The notes under the pieces are model-generated. The model was given only the letters and a program-made list of their open reading frames with translations, had not been told where the DNA came from and searched no databases. A stretch of DNA of 64,000 nt from contig JAGAIS010000001.1 in the NCBI GenBank assembly GCA_017626405.1, positions 62,001-126,000 of the forward strand. The letters are read 5' to 3'. A program made the position numbers and the translations under genes. Below, piece by piece: positions 44,723 to 52,770 of the stretch (the first letter of the stretch is position 1; each line of letters opens with the position of its first letter). The stretch comes from Bacilli bacterium (GTDB taxonomy: Bacteria > Bacillota_I > Bacilli_A > RF39 > UBA660).

Positions 44723-45526
44723 ATTTTGTCTATTATCATATAGTTCTACTATTTTATCGAATTCTTTCTTTAGATCATCGTCATCTATTTTTAATAGTTG
44801 ATTATATATATCTTCTTTAATTGCTTTTATACTTTTTGTTCCATAGTAATTTTTTAATTTATCGAATGGAATGCTCGTCTTAGTAGAAACAATTTTTAAG
44901 TAATCATCTAGACTATTCATAAATTCTCTTTCTATCATATAATCTTCATACATCTCGTTTATTATATCTACTTCATCGTCACTCAATCTTTTATTCATAA
45001 TTCCCTTTATATTGTTGTCTAGTCTTTTTAATAGTTCTTTTACAAATTCAACATTCCTTCGATAATTAGATGAAGTAAACTCTCTTCCTTCTAATTCCTC
45101 TGTCAAGTATTGAACAAAACCTTCATTTAAATAACTATAGTATTGATCGTATTCTTGAGTTTCATTTAGAGTATCTAAAGTAATGATGTGATGAAATAAT
45201 TCATGAGTAATTATGCCTTCATTCATATACTTTTCAATTACTGTTTCAGTATCCTCTATATCAAAGATAAAAGGGTATATATGAACAAGACCATCTTTCC
45301 AAGATCTAGGACCGGAAGCTGGAGGAATAGAATCCCCTTCAAAGTGTTTCATTACTTCTTCATTTTTTATATGAACTGAGATAACCTTATTGTTTGCTAT
45401 TAAAACATTAAATGTTTCCAAGTATTCATTTTTTAGTTGATATCCAAGCTTTTCAATAATCTCATATAATTTATCAACAGCATAATCATTTAATTTTTCA
45501 TATATTTTTGAAGTGTTTAATTCCAT
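44708..45526 (-). CDS. Putative gluzincin metallopeptidase
   Basis: 272 residues, no signal peptide. IITHELFHHIITLD gives HExxH (HELFH) and, 25-30 residues on, YLNEGFVQYLTEEL gives the NExxxxxxE/D that supplies the third zinc ligand in gluzincins. The rest is helical. It runs against the operon direction and against the fork. Not matched to a named family; possible roles are protein turnover or toxin-like host functions, none of which the sequence decides. Confidence 0.55.
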   Translation of the reverse strand: MELNTSKIYEKLNDYAVDKLYEIIEKLGYQLKNEYLETFNVLIANNKVISVHIKNEEVMKHFEGDSIPPASGPRSWKDGLVHIYPFIFDIEDTETVIEKYMNEGIITHELFHHIITLDTLNETQEYDQYYSYLNEGFVQYLTEELEGREFTSSNYRRNVEFVKELLKRLDNNIKGIMNKRLSDDEVDIINEMYEDYMIEREFMNSLDDYLKIVSTKTSIPFDKLKNYYGTKSIKAIKEDIYNQLLKIDDDDLKKEFDKIVELYDNRQNKKAY

Positions 45527-45612
45527 AATACCACCTTATTTTATTATAACATATTTAATAATGTTTTTTTTGTTTAATTATTTATGATAAACTTATGTTG
45601 GAGTGATTTTTT

Positions 45613-46386
45613 ATGAATTTTACTTTTAAGAAAAAATATGGTCAAAACTTTTTAAAACACGAAAGTGTTTCTTCGAGGATAGTTTCTCTTATTGAAGCAG
45701 ATAAAGACACCTTAGTTTTAGAGATAGGTCCGGGAAGTGGTGCTTTAACTAAATATTTAAGAGAGTTAGAATGCAATACTTTATGTTATGAAATAGATAG
45801 AGAATTAGAAAGTGCTTTGAATAAATATAAAAGCGATAAACTAGATATTATTTTTGATGATTTTATGAAGAGAGATATCTTAAATGATATAGGAAAATAT
45901 AATTATAAAAAACTAATTATTATTGGCAATCTTCCATATTATATTACGACACCAATAATATTAAAGATTATAGAGACTGTTATCCCTGATGAAATGGTAT
46001 TTATGGTTCAAAAAGAAGTAGCTGCTCGTTTTTCTGCTAAGAATAATACAAAGGAATATGGATCAATTACTATCTTGCTTAATTATTATTTTAATGTATC
46101 TATGGAATTCATTGTCAAAAGAGATGAATTTATTCCAGCGCCTAATGTCGACAGTGCGGTTATTAAGTTTAAGAAGAAAGAGCACATTGAAGATATAGAT
46201 ATGTCTAAATTTAATAAGTTATTGAAAGATGCATTTATGTTTAAAAGAAAAAACTTGAGGAATAACCTAAAGAATTATAATCGAGAAGAAATTGAGAAAT
46301 TATTATCTAAATATAACTATGATTTAAATAATCGAGCTGAGGATTTACCATTAGAAGTATTTATTGAATTATCTAAGATAATTTAA
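45613..46386 (+). CDS. rsmA: 16S rRNA (adenine1518/1519-N6) dimethyltransferase
   Basis: Dimethylates two adjacent A residues near the 3' end of 16S rRNA; loss gives kasugamycin resistance. 257 residues. KKYGQNFLKH, LEIGPGSGALTKYL (SAM motif I), IIGNLPYYITTPII (NLPY) and DEFIPAPNVDSAVIKF. Precedes yabG, as ksgA does in Bacillus; rnmV is not adjacent. Confidence 0.95.
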   Translation: MNFTFKKKYGQNFLKHESVSSRIVSLIEADKDTLVLEIGPGSGALTKYLRELECNTLCYEIDRELESALNKYKSDKLDIIFDDFMKRDILNDIGKYNYKKLIIIGNLPYYITTPIILKIIETVIPDEMVFMVQKEVAARFSAKNNTKEYGSITILLNYYFNVSMEFIVKRDEFIPAPNVDSAVIKFKKKEHIEDIDMSKFNKLLKDAFMFKRKNLRNNLKNYNREEIEKLLSKYNYDLNNRAEDLPLEVFIELSKII

Positions 46387-46429
46387 TATCACTTCTCTTT
46401 TTTTTTCATAAAATATTATGGGTGATTGA

Positions 46430-47188
46430 ATGAAAATAGGGGATTTAGTAACTAGAAACAGTTACAATAATGATATAGTATTCATAATTACTGAAATTCA
46501 AGATGATGTAGCATATTTAAAGGGTAGTAATATAAGATTAGTCGCTGATGCTCCATTAAGTGATTTAGTTTTAAGTGATGCGCGAGATGATTTTGAGCCT
46601 GATGTTGATGAATTGAAAGTTGATCGTGATGAATATTTTTATTTGCCGGGCAAGATACTACATTTAGATGGTGATGATGATTATTTAAAGAAATCATTAG
46701 AATTTTATAAAAGAGCTGGAGTTTTCGCGATTGGAAAGAAAGTTACAGAAAGTGAAATGCCATTAGTAATCTCTAAATTGTTAAATGAAATAAAACCAGA
46801 TATCTTAGTTATAACTGGACATGATGCCTATTATGAAAAGTTAGGTGACAAAACAAATATTAATAATTATAAAAATTCAAAGTATTTTATTGAATCGGTT
46901 AGAAAAGCTCGTGAGTATGAGTCAAGTCACGAAAAGTTAGTTATTATCGCAGGTGCCTGTCAGAGTGATTATGAAGACCTTATAAAAAGTGGTTCTAATT
47001 ATGCATCGAGTCCTAAAAGAGTTAATATTCATGCCTTAGATCCAGCAATAATAGCTACAAATATATCTTTAACTGATAAGAATAAAACTATCGATATTAA
47101 AGAATTATTAAATAAAACTAAATATGGCAAAAGTGGTTTAGGAGGAATCTTGGGAAAAGGTATGATGTATGTTGGATATCCACGATAA
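46430..47188 (+). CDS. yabG: Sporulation-specific protease YabG
   Basis: Processes spore coat proteins in the mother cell. 252 residues. MKIGDLVTRNSYNNDIVF, PGKILHLDGDDDYLKKSLEFYKRAG, DILVITGHDAYY, YFIESVRKAREYESSHEKLVIIAGACQSDYEDLIKSGSN-type region and ALDPAIIATNISLTDKNKTIDIKEL are all YabG marks; His and Cys of GHD and GACQS are the likely catalytic residues. Position between rsmA and spoVG region as in Firmicutes spore formers. Confidence 0.93.
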   Translation: MKIGDLVTRNSYNNDIVFIITEIQDDVAYLKGSNIRLVADAPLSDLVLSDARDDFEPDVDELKVDRDEYFYLPGKILHLDGDDDYLKKSLEFYKRAGVFAIGKKVTESEMPLVISKLLNEIKPDILVITGHDAYYEKLGDKTNINNYKNSKYFIESVRKAREYESSHEKLVIIAGACQSDYEDLIKSGSNYASSPKRVNIHALDPAIIATNISLTDKNKTIDIKELLNKTKYGKSGLGGILGKGMMYVGYPR

Positions 47189-47195
47189 AATTTTA

Positions 47196-47224
47196 TTGCA
47201 TTTCAATAAAAATTGCATTATAAT
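47196..47224 (+). promoter_or_regulatory. spoVG promoter
   Basis: TTGCAT (47196-47201), 17 bp, TATAAT (47219-47224). A sigma-A-like match; in Bacillus spoVG uses sigma-H. Confidence 0.6.
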
Positions 47225-47252
47225 TAATTTATAATAGAGAGGTGAAAGTAGG

Positions 47253-47534
47253 ATGGAGATTACAAATGTACGTGTACGTGTAGTTGAAAAAGAAAATTCT
47301 AAAATGAGAGGATTCGCATCTGTGACAATTGATAATCAATTTGTTGTACATGATATTAGAATTCTTGAGGGAGATAACGGGCTTTTCTTAGCAATGCCAA
47401 GTAAGCAAACAGCTCCTGGAGAATATAGAGATATAGCTCATCCAATTAACCAAGAAGCACGTAAAATATTTACTGATGCCATTTTAGCTGAATACGAAGA
47501 AGAAGTAAAAAGAGCAGAATCATCAGAAGAATAA
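47253..47534 (+). CDS. spoVG: SpoVG RNA/DNA-binding regulator
   Basis: 93 residues: [63 protein letters not shown] and a C-terminal helix, all of the family. A conserved small nucleic-acid-binding protein that affects septation in sporulation and virulence regulation elsewhere. Ends at a strong hairpin. Confidence 0.95.
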   Translation: MEITNVRVRVVEKENSKMRGFASVTIDNQFVVHDIRILEGDNGLFLAMPSKQTAPGEYRDIAHPINQEARKIFTDAILAEYEEEVKRAESSEE

Positions 47535-47559
47535 AATTCACTTTATGTGAATTTTTTTT
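47534..47559 (+). terminator. Terminator of spoVG
   Basis: AAATTCAC-TTTAT-GTGAATTT followed by TTTTT. Confidence 0.88.
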
Positions 47560-47591
47560 ATGGAACTAAATATAATTAAGTAGGAGGCAAT

Positions 47592-47861
47592 ATGGAGACG
47601 AATAGCACAAATCATATTATTAAGTTAGTAGATCGTAAAAGTATCATTATCAACGGAATTAAGAGAATTGTTAATTTTGATGATAAAGCATTTCAATTAG
47701 AATCAGTAATGGGAGATATAGTAATAAAGGGAAGTGATTTAGAAATGATTAAACTAGATACTATTGATGGAAATGTATCAATTAAAGGTAATATTGATTC
47801 ACTTACATACTTAGAAAACGGAAAAGCAGGAGAGTCTTTAATAAATAAATTGTTTAAATGA
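47592..47861 (+). CDS. yabP: Sporulation protein YabP
   Basis: 89 residues: HIIKLVDRKSIIINGIKRIVNFDDKAFQLESVMGDIVIKGSDLEMIKLDTIDGNVSIKG follows the YabP pattern (H.I...R..L.ltGV..V.sFd...f.l.T..G.l.i.G..L.i..L....g.v.i.G). Needed late in Bacillus sporulation, role unclear. Its TGA stop overlaps the ATG of the next gene, so translation is coupled. Confidence 0.87.
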   Translation: METNSTNHIIKLVDRKSIIINGIKRIVNFDDKAFQLESVMGDIVIKGSDLEMIKLDTIDGNVSIKGNIDSLTYLENGKAGESLINKLFK

Positions 47862-48109
47862 GTCAGTTAGTATATTTAATTATAATATTTATTGTATCTT
47901 TTATATTATCTTCGTTTTATTTTCTCGTAATTAATTTTAACAAAGTAATAAAGTTAATAATTGTACTGTTATCAACATTTGTTTTTACTTTTATATGTTA
48001 CAAATACAATTACTTTATTTTTAATGAATATGTTGTCCTAGATATTCTGTATGCTATTTACATTTCTTATGTTGTAAAAACTTATGTAAACAAAAAAACA
48101 AAGATGTAA
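47858..48109 (+). CDS. YabQ-like membrane protein
   Basis: 83 residues with three likely membrane helices, start overlapping the yabP stop (ATGA). Position between yabP and divIC and the membrane pattern suggest YabQ, a protein required for the spore cortex in Bacillus (there ~210 residues). It is much shorter and sequence similarity is weak, so the call rests mainly on context. Confidence 0.6.
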   Translation: MSQLVYLIIIFIVSFILSSFYFLVINFNKVIKLIIVLLSTFVFTFICYKYNYFIFNEYVVLDILYAIYISYVVKTYVNKKTKM

Positions 48110-48163
48110 ATAATATGACATGGATTTGTTAAATTTGATATAGTGTATATAGGAGGCATATGG

Positions 48164-48463
48164 ATGGTAAAGTATAGAAGAAGATTGTTAGTTTATGTTG
48201 CTATGATTCTATTAATTGGCAGTTTTTTAGCTTTCTCTTGTTTTAATACTTGGAAACAGATATATGCCAATAAGAAAACAAAACAGGAATTATCAAAAAA
48301 ATATAATGATTTATTAGAATCAGAAGAGAATCTAGAGGGACAGGTTGTAAAGTTACAGGACACTGAATATGTTCTTAAATATGCGAGAGAGAAATACTAC
48401 TTTGTTAAACCTGGAGAATATATAATTGATTTAGCTGAAGATGAAGAAAAGGAAGATAATTAA
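48164..48463 (+). CDS. divIC: Septum-formation protein DivIC/FtsB type
   Basis: 99 residues from the ATG at 48164 (AGGAGG 7 nt upstream). Short basic N-terminus, one membrane helix (about 9-30), then a coiled coil (TKQELSKKYNDLLESEENLEGQVVKLQ) and LKYAREKYYFVKPGEYIIDL, the DivIC/FtsB end. Part of the divisome with DivIB and FtsL. Same place as in Bacillus (yabP-yabQ-divIC). Confidence 0.9.
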   Translation: MVKYRRRLLVYVAMILLIGSFLAFSCFNTWKQIYANKKTKQELSKKYNDLLESEENLEGQVVKLQDTEYVLKYAREKYYFVKPGEYIIDLAEDEEKEDN

Positions 48464-48474
48464 GGTCTTCCTTT
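48448..48474 (+). terminator. Terminator of yabP-yabQ-divIC
   Basis: AAAGGAAGA, 9-nt loop, TCTTCCTTT; overlaps the divIC stop. Confidence 0.75.
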
Positions 48475-48478
48475 ATTG

Positions 48479-48507
48479 TTGATAAAAATTCCTATTTATG
48501 GTAATAT
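48479..48507 (+). promoter_or_regulatory. tmRNA promoter
   Basis: TTGATA (48479-48484), 17 bp, TAATAT (48502-48507), TGG directly before the -10. Confidence 0.6.
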
Positions 48508-48517
48508 TGGTACATCC

Positions 48518-48869
48518 GGGGCCGTTTTTTGGTTTCGACAGATTATAGTCTTGTTTTAGTTGCAAGTGGTAGCCAATCCTAAGTGGCACAATTAAAAATA
48601 AATAACAATAATTTTAATTTTGCTCCAGTAGCTGCATAATAAATGCCAGGAGTGCTAATAAGTTAATCTTCCATAGTTAATTTATTGGTTCATATATGTG
48701 GAATATATTTATATTAGATCTCTAATGATATAAATGAATTTCTTATGAGATAGCAAGTATTAGGCTGATAGATACATTTTTACTTGCGAAAACATATTTC
48801 TATCTAAACTTGTAGATGCTACTATGAAGAGTAATTTGGACAGCGGTTCGAGTCCGCTCGGCTCCACCA
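48518..48869 (+). ncRNA. ssrA: Transfer-messenger RNA
   Basis: Rescues stalled ribosomes. The 5' end GGGGCCG pairs with CGGCTCC before ACCA at the 3' end; GGTTCGAGTCC is the T-arm; TTTCGACAG follows the 5' stem. The tag reading frame ends GCT CCA GTA GCT GCA TAA TAA (48631-48651 or so); with a GCA resume codon after AAGTG the tag reads AQLKINNNNFNFAPVAA, ending in the expected hydrophobic AA degron. About 352 nt, one-piece form. Confidence 0.95.
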
Positions 48870-48886
48870 ATTAATTATCCAATTTG

Positions 48887-48915
48887 AATTCATAATTTAT
48901 ATTATGAATTTTTTT
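48887..48915 (+). terminator. Terminator of ssrA
   Basis: AATTCATAAT-TTAT-ATTATGAATT followed by TTTTT. Confidence 0.88.
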
Positions 48916-49011
48916 ATTTTAATAGTCGTCGAAACCTATTGTAAGTTTTATTATTATGAATATGCAAATATATAAATAGAAAATTATGCTATAATATAAA
49001 TGGTGATTGCT

Positions 49012-49887
49012 ATGTATGATTGTATTATTATTGGAGGAGGAATATCCGGATTAACTGCCTCTTTATATCTTGCTCGTGCAGGTATCAAAACTCTCGTACT
49101 TGAAGAAAGCGTCTGTGGAGGCCAAATATTAAATGCACAAAATATTGAAAACTATCCGGGAGTTAATAGTATAAATGGCTTTGAATTAATTAATAATTTA
49201 ACTCTACAAGTTAAAAGTTACGATTGTGTAGATTTAAAATATGAGAAAGTAATTAGTATAGATAATAATTCAGTTACATCAAGTAGTAATGTTTATGAAA
49301 CAAAAACAATTATTATAGCTTGTGGTTTGAAAAAGAAAACTTTAGGTTTAGAGCATGAGGAAGAGTTAATTGGTTCTGGAATATCTTATTGTGCATCTTG
49401 TGATGGGGCATTCTTTAAGGGACGTGATGTTGCTGTTGTAGGTGGTGGAAATACTGCTCTTGATGATGTACTATATTTATCAAAAATTGTTAATAAAGTA
49501 TATTTGATTATTAGAAGAGAAGAATTTAGAGGAGATAAAGTATTAGTTGATCGAATAAATTCATTAGATAATGTTGAGATAATTAAATCTTCTAAAGTAA
49601 CTAGTTTAATTGGAAAACCATTGAATCGAATTGAATTAAATAATAATAGATTATTGGATGTAAGTGGACTATTTATTGCTATTGGATCTTCTCCTAATAC
49701 AGAGTTTATTCAAGGATTGATTAATTTAGATGATGAAGGCTATATAATTAGTGAAGATACTAAAACAAATGCCCCTAATATATTTGCATCGGGAGACATT
49801 AGAACAAAGGGATTAAGACAATTAGTAACGGCCGCTAGTGATGGTGCAATTGCAGCTAATAACGTCATTCAATATCTTCATAATTAA
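49012..49887 (+). CDS. trxB: Thioredoxin-disulfide reductase
   Basis: FAD/NADPH enzyme that reduces thioredoxin. 291 residues from MYDCIIIGGGISGLTASLYLARAG (GGTGA upstream; an ATG at 49000 would lie at the transcription start, given TATAAT at 48990-48995). Redox pair in YCASCDGAFF, NADPH motif VAVVGGGNTALDD, and ASGDIRTKGLRQLVTAASDGAIAA at the end. Confidence 0.93.
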   Translation: MYDCIIIGGGISGLTASLYLARAGIKTLVLEESVCGGQILNAQNIENYPGVNSINGFELINNLTLQVKSYDCVDLKYEKVISIDNNSVTSSSNVYETKTIIIACGLKKKTLGLEHEEELIGSGISYCASCDGAFFKGRDVAVVGGGNTALDDVLYLSKIVNKVYLIIRREEFRGDKVLVDRINSLDNVEIIKSSKVTSLIGKPLNRIELNNNRLLDVSGLFIAIGSSPNTEFIQGLINLDDEGYIISEDTKTNAPNIFASGDIRTKGLRQLVTAASDGAIAANNVIQYLHN

Positions 49888-49935
49888 TTGATATTTGATG
49901 ATGTTTATTATAAAATATAAGTAGTAGGTGAAAAC

Positions 49936-50763
49936 ATGAAAAAATCAAGTTATGTAATTGGTGCTTTTATAGTTGTGTTGCTTATTTGTTTATTATTCTT
50001 TGCAACAGCTGAAAGCAATAAAATTAAATTAGTAGAATTTGATGATATTGCATCTCTAGTTCAAGAATATAACGGAGAAAAGAGTAAAGACTTCTTATTC
50101 TTATATAATGGCGAGATTGATAAAAGTATTAAGGATTATAGTAAACATATTAAGAAAAACAATCGTATTATGACTTATCAAGTTAAACTGACTGAAGAAG
50201 AACTAGAAAAGTTATCAACTGATGATATAAAAATAGAAAATAACGGCTATATTGTCTATGTCGAAGGAGAATTAATGGGTTTTATTAGTAATGAACTTGA
50301 TGAAACTAAGAAAGATGAACTTGTTAAGAAATATTTATATGGTTACATACCTGAAGAAGAAAGATATTATCAGGTATTATCTACTGCTGATGAATATATC
50401 AAAAAGTTTAATAGTAATGAATATACTGTAGCTGTATTCGGTGCTAGTAGTTGTACTTTCTGTACTAAATATTTACCTATAGTAAATGATGTTGCTAAGA
50501 AATATAATTTGAATATATACTATTTTGATAAAGATACTTACGATTCTAATGAATATGAAAAAGTTATGGATTTAGATTATACTATACCGGGAACTTGTAC
50601 TCAGAGTGGTGAAGAGACAACACTAGGATCTAAATTTGATAAGCCATTAACAGTTATTACTAAGAAAGGTAATTTAGTTGGTTGTATTAAAGGTTATGTT
50701 AATGAGGATTCTTTAGTAGAAAAGCTTATTGAGACAAAAGTAATAAAAGGAGTGAAGAACTAA
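49936..50763 (+). CDS. Membrane-anchored thioredoxin-like protein
   Basis: 275 residues. One N-terminal membrane helix (about 5-24), then a possible first thioredoxin-like half without Cys (about 35-115), and a second with FGASSCTFCTKYLP (CTFC redox pair) and the cis-Pro region DKPLTVITKKG. An extra Cys pair sits in PGTCTQSG and GCIKG. Probably acts outside the membrane on disulfides. 48 bp after trxB and 1-nt overlap with the next gene. Confidence 0.7.
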   Translation: MKKSSYVIGAFIVVLLICLLFFATAESNKIKLVEFDDIASLVQEYNGEKSKDFLFLYNGEIDKSIKDYSKHIKKNNRIMTYQVKLTEEELEKLSTDDIKIENNGYIVYVEGELMGFISNELDETKKDELVKKYLYGYIPEEERYYQVLSTADEYIKKFNSNEYTVAVFGASSCTFCTKYLPIVNDVAKKYNLNIYYFDKDTYDSNEYEKVMDLDYTIPGTCTQSGEETTLGSKFDKPLTVITKKGNLVGCIKGYVNEDSLVEKLIETKVIKGVKN

Positions 50764-51212
50764 TGAAAGATAGTGCATATTCAGAATTAAAAAATTTTAA
50801 AAATAAATATCCAATGTGTGTAACTTGGTTTAGATTAAAGAAACATGCTGCAATCATTGATAAACATTTAAATCCCAATGAACAAATTCTATATATCTTT
50901 GCTGGTCAATTAGACAATAATCATTTTAGTTTTTTTAATACTGGAGTTGTTGCAATTACTAATGAAAGAATAATGATTGCTCAAAACAGATTAATTGTTG
51001 GATATAAGTTTTCTTCTGTAACGTTTGATTTATATAATGATTTATTCGTTGATGCTGGGTTGATTTGGGGCATCGTTTGTATTGATACAATTAAAGAAAA
51101 AATATATGTTTCTAATCTTGATAAGAGATGTCTACCTGAAATTGAAACTAGTGTTTCTACAATTGTTAGAGAAACTAGAGATACATTTAATAAAAGAAAA
51201 GATGAATCCTAG
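50763..51212 (+). CDS. PH-like (YokE-type) domain protein
   Basis: 149 residues, no membrane helix. The core NEQILYIFAGQLDNNHFSFFNTGVVAITNERIMIAQNRLIVGYKFSSVTFDLYNDL fits bacterial PH-like domains (lead strand, then 'a.T..R......g......f....i'). Function unknown. Start overlaps the preceding stop (TAATG). Ends at a hairpin terminator. Confidence 0.55.
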   Translation: MKDSAYSELKNFKNKYPMCVTWFRLKKHAAIIDKHLNPNEQILYIFAGQLDNNHFSFFNTGVVAITNERIMIAQNRLIVGYKFSSVTFDLYNDLFVDAGLIWGIVCIDTIKEKIYVSNLDKRCLPEIETSVSTIVRETRDTFNKRKDES

Positions 51213-51227
51213 TTGATTCATCTTTTT
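51201..51227 (+). terminator. Terminator after the PH-like gene
   Basis: GATGAATC-CTAGTT-GATTCATC followed by TTTTT; overlaps the stop codon. Confidence 0.85.
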
Positions 51228-51241
51228 AAAAAGGAGAATAT

Positions 51242-52315
51242 ATGAAGAAAGTAATAATATTTTTAATTGTAGTATTTTTAATTATATTTAGTTATATATT
51301 TATGTTTAATAGAAAAATAGATTATAAGTTAGAATATGAAGTAAACGGATTTAAAGTATCAGAAGAGTATAATAAGGAAACAAAACTTTATACATTTATT
51401 CTTAATAATAAGGATAATGAGTATAAGTTTATGACGGACAATGATTATTCTACAAAGAGAGAACTCATTAAAGAAGCAAATATTAAAGAAGTTGATAAGT
51501 ATAAATGCGCTACTATAAAAGTATTTGGAGATTTTCTTCCTTCTATATGCTATGATGGTGAATCCTATGTTGATTCTTATATTTTACAAGAGAAGAAGAA
51601 TCCAGATACAAATAAGATAAATACAATAAATGATATTGATATCTACAATAAAGACTATAATTATTTTATTTGGAATGGATATGGTTTAACAAATATTTTA
51701 ACTAGTAAGAAATATAATTTTCTAAAGAATGAGCATTATGAAAATGATATATCTATTAGATTTAACGATTATATAATATTTGCCGATTATGATCAATCAA
51801 GAGAATATAGTAAACTATATATTTTTAACTATAAAAAACTTAAAGTAGATGAATTTGAATTTGAATATAAAATAAGTACTGATTCATACTTTAATGGATT
51901 TATAGATAATGATATTTACTTGTTTGATAGAAAGAATAAATGCCAATATAAAATAGATATTTTTAAGAAGAAAATTAGTATTTCTAGTACGAATGATTAT
52001 GCTATTTCTTATGATACAAAATTAGATGAAGAAAGATTATCTGATTTTATATATTCTAATGTCTTATTCAAAAAAGAAGATTTAGTTAACTATTATATAA
52101 AAGATAAAAACTTATATTATAAATATTATAAAACTGATAAAGATATTTTAATTAATAAAGGAGATATAAAAGATATCATTTACGTTAGTGATAATAAAGT
52201 GTTTTATCTAATTGAAGATTCATTGTATTGTTACGATTTATATAGAGGAAATAGTAAATTACTTACTTATTTCGAATGGAATTTCTCTTATAAAAATAAA
52301 ATATATATCTTTTAA
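51242..52315 (+). CDS. Uncharacterised membrane-anchored protein
   Basis: 357 residues: one N-terminal membrane helix (about 3-22) and a large outside part with many alternating aromatic/charged strands (e.g. YFIWNGYGLTNILTS, YSKLYIFNYKKLKVDEFEFEY, KVFYLIEDSLYCYDLYRGNSK). The spacing of the strands recalls a beta-propeller. No family recognised. AGGAG precedes the start. Confidence 0.55.
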   Translation: MKKVIIFLIVVFLIIFSYIFMFNRKIDYKLEYEVNGFKVSEEYNKETKLYTFILNNKDNEYKFMTDNDYSTKRELIKEANIKEVDKYKCATIKVFGDFLPSICYDGESYVDSYILQEKKNPDTNKINTINDIDIYNKDYNYFIWNGYGLTNILTSKKYNFLKNEHYENDISIRFNDYIIFADYDQSREYSKLYIFNYKKLKVDEFEFEYKISTDSYFNGFIDNDIYLFDRKNKCQYKIDIFKKKISISSTNDYAISYDTKLDEERLSDFIYSNVLFKKEDLVNYYIKDKNLYYKYYKTDKDILINKGDIKDIIYVSDNKVFYLIEDSLYCYDLYRGNSKLLTYFEWNFSYKNKIYIF

Positions 52316-52362
52316 TTAACATATTCTCAATAATCACATATTCTATATTAGGAAGTGATTAT

Positions 52363-52686
52363 ATGTATTTTAGAGATGTTAAGAGTGATACTTATTTTGA
52401 ATATTATACAATTACTAGTGGAGATAATTTATATAAAATTAGTAAAAAATATAATATTAATCCTAATTTACTTGCCAGTTTAAATGGTTTGGATATAGAT
52501 GATTATATCTATCCAGGTCAAGTATTATTGATTCCCAATAAAAATTATTCGTATTATATAACTAAAAATTCTGATACTTTAGAGGGAGTAGCTAAAACAT
52601 TTGGTGTAAGTGAGAGTAAGTTAGTTAATGACAATAAAACGATTTATTTACTTGAAGGGCAAATGATTGTTAATAAAAAGAATTAA
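52363..52686 (+). CDS. Small two-LysM protein
   Basis: 107 residues without signal peptide. LysM 1: YYTITSGDNLYKISKKYNINPNLLASLNGLD...YPGQVLLIP; LysM 2: YYITKNSDTLEGVAKTFGVSESKLVNDN. Binds N-acetylglucosamine-containing glycans. Lack of an export signal and the sporulation setting suggest a spore coat/cortex protein of the SafA or SpoVID kind made in the mother cell. Inference only. Confidence 0.75.
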   Translation: MYFRDVKSDTYFEYYTITSGDNLYKISKKYNINPNLLASLNGLDIDDYIYPGQVLLIPNKNYSYYITKNSDTLEGVAKTFGVSESKLVNDNKTIYLLEGQMIVNKKN

Positions 52687-52715
52687 TATATTACATATGT
52701 AATATATTTTTTTAT
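52685..52715 (+). terminator. Terminator after the LysM gene
   Basis: A perfect 24-bp palindrome (AATATATTACAT and its complement, 52685-52708) followed by TTTTTTT. Confidence 0.8.
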
Positions 52716-52770
52716 TATTTATGTTTATTTTAAAACATGATATAATTATTTATAGTAAGGAGGTGGCAAT

